The position numbers and the translations under genes are program-made. Below, in pieces: positions 24,744-36,760 of a stretch of 51,692 nucleotides of DNA. The stretch lies in assembly GCA_018398765.1 (NCBI GenBank), contig JAHBMJ010000014.1:1-51692 (forward strand). The letters are read 5' to 3'. Source of the stretch: Chromera velia (lineage: Eukaryota; Sar; Chromeraceae). The notes beneath the pieces were generated by a model, which searched no databases, was not told the DNA's origin, and saw only the letters and a program-made list of their open reading frames with translations. Position 1 is the stretch's first letter. Each line of letters starts with the position of its first letter.

Positions 24744-26332
24744 ATGAAGGTGTTCAGCGTCATCGCATCGGTCTGTTTGGGCAGTGCGGTTGCTCAACAG
24801 TCGGTTTCCACAATCGACGCCCGAGAGGGCAACCTCTCCCTCGAGCACTCCTGCACGACTGGTGAGCTTATCTCGACCCTCCTTCCTCCCACATCACCAC
24901 CTGCACTCGTATCAACCATGCATCATGCATCCCCGCCCTCCCTGTGTGACTGCTGTGCTGCAGGTGTGAACAACCGTCAGAGCATGGTGGCCTACCTGAT
25001 GCAGAGCCTGCAGGACTTTGAGGAGGGCACCGCCGGACAGCCGTACACCTTTGTCTTCACGTCAGTCACATGCCCTCCCTATCTACGTGGGACATTGCCG
25101 TCTCCCCGTCTCCCTCCCACACAAAGCCTTCAGTCGACTTCCTTCCAACCTTTCAAAATTTCGCTCCATCGCGTGCCTCCTTGACTCCAGACATGAAGTC
25201 ACTTTGGTCTCAGCACACCAAGGCTTCCCTCTTTCCACCTTCTCTTCTTCGTTTCTCTACACACTGGTCTTTCAATTGACTCCGTCTACCAACCCTTTCA
25301 CATTTCCTCGCCAAACTCGACTTCTGTCTGTCTGTCCGTCTGTGCAGGTACGAAAAGGACGGCACTCAATACTGCCCCAAGAGACTCACCGTCGTGGATG
25401 ACAGAGTCGCCGCCGTCTCCAGCGTGTCTTCCTCTACCTCTGACACCCAGACCGACTCCCCCTCTGCTTCCGCGTCCCCTGCCTGCACTGAGCAAGCGGA
25501 CTCCGAGTACATGCAGATGACAGTGCCTGCCATCCTCAACCACATGCTGGCTGCTTCCGAGACCGCCTACAGGGTCTGTTGGGACTCAGCCACCAACGTA
25601 CAGACAGGAGAGAGGTCCTCTCGGGGATTTATCTCCCAGTCCAGCGAGAACGAAAAGGATGCCATCGCATTTGCTATCGATAACATCTCACCTCACACTC
25701 CCCAGAGCCAGGAGGAACAGGGACAGGCAGAAGCCCAAGAGGAGCAACCTGCGTCCGAGCCTCAGGGTACGACTTCAACTTCCACCCCCAATCTGAGAGG
25801 CTCTCCGTCCCCGGCTTCTACTGCGTCGGGCAACAGACGCCGACTTGAGTGGTGGCCTGCCGTTACTGGCGGTGTTGCGGGTGCACGTGCTGGGAATAAC
25901 TCCTACACTACAGCGGGGGGCGCGGCTCGCGGAGCTGCCAGAGGGGCGGCGCGGGGTTGCGTGTCTGGAGCCATCTGGGATGGGACCTGTGGCACCGGTG
26001 CGTTTGTTTTTTTTCTCTGCTGCATTTTTTGTTTCGCCTTGTATATCTTTCAGTGAGTGACGTTCACAACGGTTGGGTCATTGTGTCTCCTGAGTACTTT
26101 CAGAGATCGATCATGTATCATTGTTCCTCACTTCCTTCCTCCCTTTCTTTTCTTCCCTCCTTCCTGCCGCTGTTTTCCCAGTCTCCATCATTCGTTTGTA
26201 TTCCGTACTCTGTTCCTTCCTCTAATCTTCGTCCTGCTGTATCGTTTACTCCCTGCAGGTGCTGCCGAAGGGGCAACGACCGGAGCTGTGGCAGGAGGGA
26301 TCGCTGGAGGGAGTGGGCCCTACTACAGATAA
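24744..26332 (+). CDS. Secreted 312-residue protein with Gly/Ala-rich tail, unknown family
   Basis: Four exons: 24744-24861, 24964-25060, 25348-25997 and 26259-26332 (TAA). The total is 939 coding bases, exactly 313 codons. Donors are GTGAGC, GTCAGT and GTGCGT, and every acceptor is CAG. The first residues form a classical signal peptide (MKVFSVIASVCLGSAVAQ). Residues ~41-200 are a small domain with a few Cys and the segment AILNHMLAASETAYRVCWDS. Residues ~200-245 are a Ser/Thr/Pro/Gln-rich linker. The C terminus is a Gly/Ala repeat (GGAARGAARGAARG, then GAAEGATTGAVAGGIAGG) with GxxxG spacing like a glycine zipper, ending GPYYR. I do not recognise the family. Secretion is well supported; the tail may insert in or pack against membranes (inference). 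Confidence 0.8.
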
Positions 26333-28150
26333 ATGAAGAAGACCTGTTCGCTCATGGAGAGAGACACAGGAATCTGACTTCTGTTGTTGTTGTTGTAAGA
26401 ATGGGGGTTGTTGAAAGGAAAACCTCGAGGGAAAAGGAAAACCGTCACAGAATGACCTGCCGTTTTGGGGGGTGACGCGACTCCTTATTATTATATGCTT
26501 GGTTTTTTTGTCTGCATGCACACGTGTTGCACTGGCACAAGACAGAGCACACGCCGGCGCGCTGTCTCCATGGAGGGTTGAGAAGAGGCTAGCTCGGTTG
26601 GGCTCGGTTAATTTTCCAGTCAGCAAGCAATTGCACGAGGATGTGACCTGGATGTCCGTCCTAGCTGCTGCTGGAAGAAGCGAGCGAAGCAAGTTGCGAC
26701 CTTGATCCAAGCCTGCATGGAGAGAGCGTGTGTGGATGAATCGTGTCAACATTGAGCGGTTGCGTGATCAGGTTGACAGATTCAAGACACATGGTTGATG
26801 AGAGCCTCAGATCAAGAGGAGCAGGGCCATATGCAGAATTGGTGCGGCATTGGTGCCTGCGTCTCTCGATCTTTCGGTCTTCGCCATCTCTCTCTGTGAA
26901 GTTTGTGTGGTGTTTGTGTGTGTTTACATCTTTTTCACGTAGGACTGCGCGGTCGAACCCTGGTTGGAACCCGTTGAGAAACTTGTACAAGCTAAGACAA
27001 GTTAAAAAACACTTTCATTAACTTGAATACATGCGGATGAACAGAAACGACTACATGCCATCATCATTTAGCTCATACCAGTGATACCACTTTAATAAAG
27101 TATTAGTCATATTATTACTTTTTTTTTTGCAATTCAAAAACACTTGTATTTAGTTTTAAACTAATATTATTCAGTTTTTCATACATTTTTTTGTATTACA
27201 TTTTTTTTTATCACAAACCTAGTCATATAAGCTCAGGATTGTATCATACTAAATTTAATTCATTGTAGTAAAATAAATAAAAATAAATTATAAATGCAAC
27301 TAATCAAAATACTTTATACAAACTTTCCTTTTTAAACAAAAAACATAATCAATGAAGTTATAAATCATAGACTGATTCACAGTTTAAAGCTTATAACCTT
27401 AAATTGCTGATCATCTAATTAATTGATAAGAATTAACTCCTAAAGACTTTATCATACAAGCTCTTTCTTAGAAAATAGAAGATATCTATGCACGATAGTG
27501 TACATAACTAAAGGGGGGGGCATTGACTTAAAGTTTGTTCCTAGCATCTGGCCTATGCGTCTTTCGTCTCTTCCTTCTGTCCTGGTTACTGCTCTCGCTG
27601 CTAGCTCTCTCTCTCATGCGCCTCTTACTTGACGTTCCTCCATCCGAATGCCTTCTTCGGCATTTGCTAAGTACTTCCTATCCCTGAGTCATGACCAGCG
27701 CACTGCCTATTCCGTGTACACAACTAAGACTTCAAAATCTAAAAAATCTACCTTCAACTTTAGAAATTTAACTTTAATTTATAATTGGCTAGATAAGTAA
27801 GTATAAAATATTTCCTACCACATGACCATATAAAATTTTTGTTTTTCAAAGTTGACTCTGCGAGTTGATCACAGATCATATCTTCTTTTAATTTCAATCA
27901 TCGGAGAAGGCACTTGCTGGGCGATCCCCGTTTCTTCATTTTGATCAAAGTGGGAGATCTTGACTCCTCCTTCGGTCTCTCTGACGACCTGAGCAGTGGA
28001 GAGGGGCCCTGTGAGACCAGCCACCTTCCCCCATACAGGGTGGAGTCTGTACCTGGCAGCAATACGGAGGCCAAAGTATCGGAGCAGAACATCTCTGCAA
28101 ATAGAGCAAACAGGAAAATCGAGTCTCGGAAAGTCGGATGGAGCCATGCA
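26333..28150. other. Tail-to-tail spacer with an AT-rich island
   Basis: The spacer lies between the 3' ends of the 312-residue gene and the 1,049-residue gene. Bases ~26333-27020 are mixed sequence without a credible gene. Bases ~27020-27520 and 27720-27870 are strongly AT-rich: the 60 bases at 27241-27300 hold only 9 G or C. T and A runs are frequent and there are no usable reading frames. A GC-normal patch separates them at ~27520-27710. An alternative terminal exon for the minus-strand gene (27869-28097) is open and follows a CAG, but it does not fit the frame of the main model. Confidence 0.7.
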
Positions 28151-30096
28151 TCAATACCATGGGTTTCTCGATGCAGCGCAGAATGAATCAAGGAAATAGC
28201 CGTAAGCGCGTAAAGAGACATGCTGCAGCGCTGGAAGAGACACCAATTTAAAGGAAGGAGCAATGAAACCCGACAGAAACGGACACAAAAGCCTGAAAAG
28301 GACAGGACGCTTGACCTTGGAATGCATCAAAGTGCGATAAACGGCCCACATAGAAACGAAGAAAACACCAACTGACCGTACTGTCAGCATTCGAAAGTTT
28401 TGATAGAAAGTTGCATCAAAGCAGCTGAAGACGACGGCCACCATTTCCACCAGCATCGTCAATCTTCGCCACACTTCTTCCAAAGTGAACGCAAATCTGT
28501 ACTCATTCAGAGACATGTGCACCCAAAGAGGCTGCACTACCACCTGACTCTGCGCCCCCCCCGCTTTGGGGAGCAGACTGCTCTTCTCGCGTGGCTGAGG
28601 CACTAACCCGCCCCCTTGTTTTTGGGCGCCTTGCTTTGCCCTTTCGGCAACGTCCATCTTGACTGACAACTGCATTGCAGACCTTCGAGACTTTGCCAAC
28701 CCACCCCCCTGTACAGGTCCAGAGGGCGGTGTGGTCCCACTCGTCGGGGTGTGTTTGCCCTGAATGTGCTGTGCGTCCTCCCCTCCAGAGGTCCTTCGTG
28801 CATTTCCTGCTAACATCGACAACCGTCTACCGATAGAGGACCTCTTCATCACAGAGGGTGTCGGGACGTCCGCCTCTCCTGCAATGTCGCGAATGTGGTC
28901 CATTGTCGCAAAGGAAAATCCCGCTGGCGTCTCCCCTTCTGGCAACACGGTCCGATCAAGCGCATCCTCCCAATAGGAGAACAGAGGGCAATTACAGATC
29001 AGGCAACAGAAGATACCATACACAGCAGCCGCACCGTCATTCCACATCCCCTCCCACTGCTTCTGAAGGGACGACTCGAGCCCCGTCCTGCGAGCCCGCA
29101 GTCCCGGATTGGCCAGTTGAAGCCAGTCCTTGATGGGTAGTCTCTTTCCGGGGCCACTTCCAAAGGCAGACAGTCGGGAAGACATCTGAGCCTCGGTCTC
29201 CTCAGGCACCGACTGACCCCCTCCACCACCCGATGCGGGCCCCCCCGCTGGAGGGCCCTTCCCGGGAGCCCAGATACTCACCTTCCGGGGTGATAGCGCT
29301 CCGGGGGGACGGGGGGAAACACCTCCCCCACCCCCCTCAGTTGCCATGGACCCCCTCGCCGTTTGGATTTTGGGTAGCCCCACTGTGGCCAGACTCTGCC
29401 TTGTCGCTGTGGTCGTCTTTCTCCGATCTGCCAGGGCAGAGGGAGACGAGGGATCGTTGGTGTCGACCCCCTTCGTGTCGTCTTGGGGGGCACCGACGAC
29501 GGAGGCCCTCATTCTCCTGACAGACTTGATGGAGGGCACGCGTCTGCATTCCAGAAGAGAAGAGAGGAAATTCACCCACCCGCATGCACACAAGGACTCA
29601 AGGCGAAAAACGCGAAGTAACAAGGACATTGCGGCTAGTTGTCTGCCTCCTGCTTGGCTTAGCATGAGTTGTAGGCAAATTAAGTGACGAACGGGGAGGC
29701 TGACTGACCGCGTGACTGAGTGATAACAGAAAATAGCCAATCTGCTTAAGTGGCTGTAGGAAAGACTGGCAGACTGACAAACAAACAGGCAGGCTGTCTG
29801 TGTAAGTGTCCGTTTCAATGACGGAGAGACAGACTGACGATCTGGATCCCCTCTGGCCTTCTTCAGTCTCGTCTCCCCCTCCTCCCGACAGTTTGGCTGC
29901 GAAGAACTGGAGTGCCGTTGAGCGTCTGCTCTCCCCTCCGGTGGAGGAGGACCCTCTCTGGCCTGTCTTCTCGGGCTCTTTCTTTCCAGGAGGAAGAATG
30001 TCGATCGCCATCTCTGTCACTGTCCTCTTTGCCTGTGCAACCGTCAGCTTTCTGTACTTGGCGATGCCGTCATGCTCTCGGATCTGAAATTGGACC

Positions 30097-30142
<46 letters not shown>

Positions 30143-30724
30143 CGGGGGACAAATGCTTGACAGAAAGTAAATATCATGGACACTTTTTGTCTAAAGATAT
30201 TCATGAAAAGCTTCAACAGGGGGGGAGCACGTTCAATTGAGGGCAATGAGCACGTCCACCAGGATAGACGAGCGGAGAGGAGCCAATGAACTAAAAAAGC
30301 TGTAACACGATCGTTTCTTTCGAACTTCGACGTTCCCTCCCTGCCCTGCAAGAAAGGACAGGACAGGGCAGGGCAGGAAAAGACAGAGAGACAGACCTGG
30401 ACTGCTGCGAGGACGTCCAAGAGGCCGCACACAACCTCCGAGATGGAGGGAAACGAGGGGCCAAGCTCATCGACCAGAAGTCCCACCGGCTCGCTGTAAT
30501 ACCTGTGTGATCACAAACACATGGTCAGGTGCGGACACATGCATAGGTTGATAGGTGAATAGAATTTCTTTTCCTTCCTTTACTCTCCTTGTCTTCCTCC
30601 TGTCCTGCCTTCCTTCAATCCATCCTTTCCCCCTCCTCGTGTGTCTCACGTTGCCTCTTGATTTGTGCAGAGAAATGGCGAACAGAGAAAGCAGAAGTGA
30701 GGACAGAAGAAAACTTGCTGATTT

Positions 30725-30756
<32 letters not shown>

Positions 30757-33205
30757 CCCCTCTCCCACCCACCTACCCACTCACTTATGTTCTTTCATGG
30801 CCCTGTAGAAGGGTGACCGTCTGAATGCCGCCTTGGCCGAGAACACCCCCAGGGATTGGATCATTCGGATCTTCGCCCACCTCTGCTTCCCTGTCTTCCG
30901 ACGGTTCCGGGCCTGCTGGACCTGGGCCACCACCCACTGGTCAAGTTTCTGCAGACAGGCATTGATCGGCAATTTCTGTCTGTATACGGACAGACATGTA
31001 CAGACACGAAGAGACGAAAGAGGGTGGAGAGACAGTCCGTGTATGCACAGTTGGAGACTGAAATGAAATAGAAGACACTGGCATGCGTGCATTGAAGGAG
31101 ATAAATCTGCGTCTCTTTCAGTGGACCAAACAGAAATTGATCAAACAGCTATTATTCTTATCGCGAACAACCGAGAGACAAACACCCGGCCTGGCTGACC
31201 CACCCACCATCTCACCAACCGACCGACCGCAGGCTTCCATGAGGACTTCACAGTCATCCTCAAAATTCGGACGGGCACCCCCACAGCCGCAGAGGCGAAG
31301 TCGGGCATCCCATCGATGTCGCACCGGGTGCAGTCAAAGAACTTCGAGAGAGTCCCCTCAGCAGAAGCGTCACTGCCTCTTGTGGGCAGACACGCCCAGA
31401 TCTCTGCAGTGCAGGATCAGGTCAGCCCATTAGATTGAATTGTATGAAAATGAAATCTGCCAGCTGGGACAGGAAGGAAAGCACCGTCGAGACAGCGCTT
31501 AACCAATGACGGCTGTATCGGTCGACCAAAGTCCTCAAGTGAATCAGCGGGGGGAAACAGACAAGGTGATCGAAAAAGAACAACCAGAAAGGAAACGTTA
31601 GTTTTTCCCTTTTTTTGAAGAGGCGACGCAGCCAATAAACAGTGCTGTGCACACATGAAATCTTTTGTGAGTTCCCCCGACTGCATGCACCGAATGACAG
31701 AATGACTGACCTGTGTCCTCAGCCACGACTTGCATGAGAGTGATGAGGGTGTTCTTCATCTTCTCTCGGGTTCTCGAAGGATCTGGAAGAAAAATCAGGT
31801 CAAACGCGCCCCTCTCTAGAATCTGTGAGGGGGGCTGGTCCCGTCCTAACCCATCGAGTCTCCAGGGACTTCCACTTCCTCCCCCTGGAGCTCCTGACGG
31901 CGTTCCTCTGTCTTTCCCAGCGTGTCTGCCAGAAAGAGAGTTGGCATTCGATATGGCATTTCTGGGAGTTGTGTGCTCCTTCACGGCCTCTGCGTCCTGT
32001 ATGCTTGTGCCTAGGTCCAGTGCGACTAGTTTCAGAGTCCTAGGATCAACAGACTCCCCCAGGACCTTCGAGTCCTCGTGAAAGTACTCTATGCAGTCTG
32101 CCGTGTAGGGAGCCACCTTCTCATCAACCAGACAGGTCACGATGCCTCCATACACAGCAGCAACGAGGGAACAGAAGGCGGCACCTGTCGAGAAGCCAAG
32201 CACGTTCTTGTGTTCCACGTTCGGAAGAAATCCGTCTGACACCTCTGTGCCTGCCTCGATCACCTTCCCGAGCGCGCGGTCTGCCGGCCAGACCAGGGGG
32301 CACTCGTGGGAGAGCCAGCCGGGGGGACGGAATTCTCTGAATGCAGCATTTGATTGACCAAATTCTTGATGGTTGGTTGGTTCAGAGGAATTAAGGGGAG
32401 TGCATGAGAGGAGGACAGATTCAAGTATGGAGACGGTGGACGGCATTTGAAAGTATTGCCCCCTTGGTCGCCCCACAAGAGAAGCACTGAATGCTCGTGT
32501 CGTCCAGTCATTCACTTCCTCACTCACAGAAAGCCCGTGCTGACAGACAGAGAGCCACGGGGGTTCACACGCATGGATGGGGCATGAGAAGATTAAATCG
32601 GCAGGAAAAATGGGAAAGAAAAGGACAGAGACACATTGATTGAGAGAAGAAGTGACAGGGAATAAAGAAAGAAGCAGGCGATTGGGATTTCTCATCGGTA
32701 AGAACGGCGCATTCATCGATTTGCATACCAACGGCTTCGTGACAAAGCCCCTCCCGTCGACTGACTTAAAATGAAGGCTTCTGCTTGTGCCATGCAGACG
32801 GAAGATAATCGAGACAATGTTCTCCTCAGCCTCCTTCACCTGCTTTTGTTGCTGGGGATCCTCTGTCCCCGGACCTCCCGCATTCGTTCCCTTCCCTGCC
32901 GCCCCACCCGGCATATTTGTCGACAGAAGCGCCCCCGCCCCAGACATTTCTTTCTTCGGGGCCCCAAACCGACTCGTGAGGACACTGGACCAGAAAACCG
33001 AGCCCGGATTCTGCAGAGGCCCCAGTTCCCCTCCGAAGACGCTCATATTCCTGTTTACCCTGGAATCCCATCGCGACCTTGTTTCACGAGAGTGGGAGGA
33101 GGGGCGGGACAGCTCCCCACCCCCTCCTCCTCCGAGGATGGTCTTGTCTGAGGACGCGAAGACAACACCCCGGGGGGGTTTCGTCGGATCCAGAAAGGAA
33201 GTCAT
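28151..33205 (-). CDS. 1,049-residue probable membrane protein, unknown family
   Basis: Seven exons: 32766-33205, 31711-32336, 31228-31403, 30785-30948, 30397-30502, 29839-30083 and 28151-29543. They sum to 3,150 bases, exactly 1,050 codons with the stop. Donors include GTCAGT three times. The ATG at 33203-33205 is the first in-frame Met after a stop. The N-terminal ~80 residues are low-complexity with a Gly run. Hydrophobic stretches are GFSTGAAFCSLVAAVYGGIV in exon 2, AAAVYGIFCCLICNCPLF in exon 7, and VEMVAVVFSCF, GVFFVSMWAVY and LLCPFLSGFIAP near the end. Between them are a basic segment (RNRRKTGKQRWAKIRM) and long Ser/Pro/Gly-rich, probably cytoplasmic linkers. There is no signal peptide. 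I recognise no family, and a channel or organelle-membrane role is only a guess. Confidence 0.7.
30100..30140. repeat. (CA)n microsatellite near a 3' splice site
   Basis: The sense (minus) strand is (TG)n, ending about 17 bases before exon 29839-30083. Confidence 0.95.
30729..30760. repeat. (TC)n microsatellite
   Basis: Lies in the intron after exon 30785-30948. The sense strand reads (GA)n, the opposite polarity to most pyrimidine repeats here. Confidence 0.95.
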
Positions 33206-33914
33206 CGGCTCACGCACGAACAGAATGTAGGGACTGTTTTGTTAGTCTCTGTCTTTTGTATGATCGACTGAATTTCAGAGCTTCCGAAGAAACCCTTGCA
33301 GGAACGTTTGGCGCTGAGTCAGACTGTCTCTATCTGCACAATTGCACTGATTAAACGAGTGAGGAGATTCTTGCTAGAGGTTTACGAAGGCGAAAAAAGC
33401 GACGGCAGGAAAGTGCGCTCCTTTCCGCCGTCGGTGTGTTGCAGACAGAGCGATCCTGTCCACTGAGTGAAATTCGCCTTCGCAGGACGTGCACCTGCAC
33501 AACTCAGTAGAAGTCCACTGCATAAGCTTCGACAAGCTTACATGCAGCTGCTGACAGTTTGGGCGAAACAGACAGTTTAGCCTGATGTAGTTGAATCATT
33601 CTTCAAGGTCAGAAGATATCAGAAGCATGCTGGCGGGTGGTTGGCGTGTCTGTATCGGTGTGAAAAAAAAAAGAACACATGCAAAAAAAATACCGATACA
33701 TGCATGCATGCACACATGCATGCAGACACAATCAATTGACTGACTGACAGATTTAATAGTCGAAGTTCCATTCCACATTCTTCGATCAGTCACCCTTTTG
33801 GACCGTCCCGTCAACTCAGTAGCACAGCAAGTGGCACGTTTCTGTGCATACCTACAGAGCCAAACGTCGGTTGACCTTTTGAACTCCCAGAGAACAGTCG
33901 AGAGTCTCTCCACC
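33206..33914. promoter_or_regulatory. Head-to-head spacer between the membrane-protein and kinase-like genes
   Basis: These 709 bases separate two opposite start codons. At 33701-33724 two overlapping TGCATGCA palindromes lie in tandem (TGCATGCATGCA, then CACATGCATGCA), about 190-215 bases before the plus-strand ATG. The plus-strand start has a strong context (CCACCATGG). No TATA box is clear. Confidence 0.55.
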
Positions 33915-35814
33915 ATGGCGTCTCTGCTCAGGACCGTTGCTGTCACTGCTGCACTCACGATCTGCCTAGCGAGGTCCTCTCCCTCTTCCTCTCCCTATGC
34001 TGGTGATCCTCAGCTCGACGTCCAGGGCCTTTCTCCGACGGGGAGTCTCAAAGATCTTCAACCGCGCATCGCAAAGAAATACGAGTTTTTTGTCAGTCGT
34101 TTCAGTTTGCATGAATCTACATGTATATATATACATATCCATTCGTGCATGCGCTCTGTATGGATACATATGGACTGCGTGGACCGGAGCCAAGAACCAT
34201 CTTGTTACACTGACCGTTTTATGGAAGGACGACTTGGTGTGCGAGAGTTCAAACACACATGCAGCTCACCAACGGAACCTCTTCCGTCATTTCCCGTGCA
34301 ATCTTCTCGAGGCCGGATTTTCCTCCTGCGTCCCCATATATATCCCTTTTTGTTACACCCTTGGTTTCCCTTTATTCTTTGGCCCACCCCTGCTTTTGGA
34401 CTGCATGCATGCTGTTTCCTTCTCCTGGCCTGCCCTTCTTCTGAGACCTCCCCCCCGCGTTTTCATATCCACTTTCCCAAAGCAACCATTCATGCACTTC
34501 TTCACGCATGCGGTACCTGCGCAGGCCCGACTCGGGTTCTCTCCAGAGGAGAGTAGAGCGCTCGTGCTCGCAAGAAGGCCTCACGGAGACCCCTCAGGTC
34601 CCACCTCAGTCGCTGCAGCTGCTGCCGACACTGTGGCCAGAAGCAACCCCTCCCGCTGTTTCTCCACCCCCCCCCCAACGCAGACAATAATCAAAAAGGC
34701 GTCTCTAGGCGAATGCCACCCAGGCCTGGTGGACGAGAGGCAGCTTGGGAAAGGAGCTTTTGGGCACGTATCTGCAGTGAAGCTCTCTTCCGATCCTCCT
34801 CCCGAGGACACAGCGGACCTCTACTCAGGTCTGGAGGAGGGAAGGACCTACGCACTCAAAACCTTTAACGCAGGGGGGTGGATTGCACCCACGGGAGAGG
34901 TCGAATTTCCCGCAGCACTCGCGCTAGAGAGTGCTCTCAGAGAGATCTGCGTGGGTGAAGACGCGAGCAAGGATGGGGTCGGTCCGAAGGTCTATGGCAG
35001 CTGGATTTGCACGGTTCCGCCGCCTCTGCCGAACCAGTCTGAGAAGAATTACGCTTTCATTTTGATGGAAGAGCTTCAAACTTCCTTATTTTCCGCTCTG
35101 CAAGAGGCCGAGCAGAAGAATCTGATTGTGACCCCCGATGCGCAGAAAAGCGTTTTGGGACTGCAGGAAAAATTCTTTGCAGATGGGTACATCCAAGTTG
35201 ACAATCATTTTGGAAATTGCGGCATCGACAAGGAAGGTCGCATGAAGTTGTTGGACTTTGGGATTGTCCTAGATACCAACTGGAAGCCTGAATTACCCTC
35301 GTCAGAGCAAGACTTGGCGGTTCTATCGAAACTGCAGGCATCCCTGAAGTCGTATGCTGGCATTCTATCGTTTCAAATACAGAAAACGCCCTACTATAGG
35401 CACGGAGACCATAGCGAGGACAACATTGCAGAAAGCGTGTATGAAGAGCTGAATAAGTTGGAGAAACTCCGCGGGTACCAGTGGATGGCTCACGCAGCGT
35501 TTCTGCGTCGGGCCGTGTATCCCTTTCCTCCAAACAAACAGATGGGTGGTCGACTCGATTCTGGAAAAGCTGGTCTTGAAGGCTTCTCAACAACAGCAGC
35601 AGCAGAAGAAGAAAGAGAAGAAGAAGAACAACGATTGAATTCAGCCAAACGGCAGGGCGAAGGTGAAGTAGAAGAAGAAAAGTTGGAGCCGATCCAAATA
35701 AAAGTAGAAGTAGAGGAGGCAGTGGAGGAAAAGAAAAAGAAAACTACCCTTCAACTGAGGGGATCATCCGCAGGAGGATTTTCATATGCTTTCGATCACT
35801 TAGTTCATGATTGA
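33915..35814 (+). CDS. Secreted protein-kinase-fold protein with unusual catalytic loop
   Basis: Two exons, 33915-34091 and 34525-35814, joined in phase 0 (donor GTCAGT, acceptor CAG), give 488 residues. The N terminus is a signal peptide (MASLLRTVAVTAALTICLA). A kinase fold follows: Gly-rich loop GKGAFGHV (134-141), Val-Ala-Ile-Lys equivalent YALK with Lys171, a helix-C Glu near 194-199, hinge ILMEEL (238-243), and magnesium loop LLDFG (301-305). The catalytic loop HRDxKxxN is replaced by QVDNHFGN (283-290). Asp285 and Asn290 are kept, but His, Arg and Lys are lost. The loop recalls the D-x-H-x-GN loops of atypical kinases. The C terminus is a Glu/Lys-rich tail. By analogy with apicomplexan secreted kinases it may act in a secretory organelle or outside the cell (inference). 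Activity cannot be judged from sequence alone. Confidence 0.8.
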
Positions 35815-36760
35815 CATATAAACAATAGTCATATATAATACGTGCATATTACCCTTATAGCTTGTATACATTTAGCAATTTTAATAGCAAACAAGCAGAT
35901 TGCATGAGGGAACCCTGGGCTAGAGTCGCTCGACCAATGGCTAGACCCTGGGAAGATACTATTTTTGAGTCAAATTTGGACGAATATTCTGCATCGACTT
36001 TTAGGCCGATGCGGGCCGGTAAATTTGCAGATGTCAAGAATCAAGGGCCAAACAAACATTGGGGTCATTTAAAAAAAATTTTGTGACCGCTCTAGTGACC
36101 GTTCAGGTCGCAAAGTATCTTAGGGGGGGGAGGTTCACCCTGTGACTCACGATTCCTAGCACGATTCAGCCTTCGGATTCAGGTGACTTAACCATGTTCT
36201 TAACCGGCAGTCACACTGCATCGTGCACCGATGGCAAAAAATTGCCAGTGACTCAAATAAAACATAAATAATGATTAAACTTAAATAATTAATTGAGACT
36301 GATCGATCTAGACATTAATTAATATTATAATTGAGTTAATTTATTCCTTAACTTGAAAATTGTTCAAAAAATCAATTTTTTTTTTTAAACTAAGAAAGTC
36401 TGGAGAGACAGTATCTTAAGGATGTGTTTCATAGAAATTGTTTAAATTTGTTTTTTTCTGAATAAAATATTGATGATTATTGATGATGGCTAAGATTTAG
36501 GCTAGGATAATGATGAAGCTCTAGTAGATGACTTCGATGATATGAGATTAAATCTTAAATCTAGCAATACAAAATCTCAAGCCACTAGTAAGATTATATA
36601 GACAACCTATATAACGCATTCATGGCGGAGGGAGGAAGATTAGGAGGAATAATAGTATCTGGGTAAAATGACTTATAAACTGTTTATTGCAGGTTTTTTT
36701 TCTAAATATTGCTCGAAATATTGTAACGCAAAAGTTGCGACAAAATGAACAGAACGCGAC
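35815..36760. other. Tail-to-tail spacer with an AT-rich island
   Basis: The spacer separates the 3' ends of the kinase-like gene and the HNH gene. Bases 36230-36600 are AT-rich, with 13 G or C among the 60 bases at 36241-36300 and many TAAT/ATTA words. A G run lies at 36124-36131. A 74-codon open frame at 35862-36086 has no domain or splice support and I do not call it a gene. Confidence 0.7.

Noticed and set aside
26461-27021. Short open frames on both strands after the 312-residue gene
   Set aside because: They are low-complexity and overlapping, without domains or splice logic, and are treated as 3' flank.
27869-28097. Extra terminal exon of the 1,049-residue gene (ending EIKRRYDL)
   Set aside because: It is open after a good CAG, but joining it in that frame creates a stop codon or needs an unusual donor, while the seven-exon model already closes in frame at 28151.
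35862-36086. A 74-codon plus-strand open frame
   Set aside because: It has no domain, no start context and no splice support, lies in a convergent spacer, and a similar-sized frame exists on the other strand.
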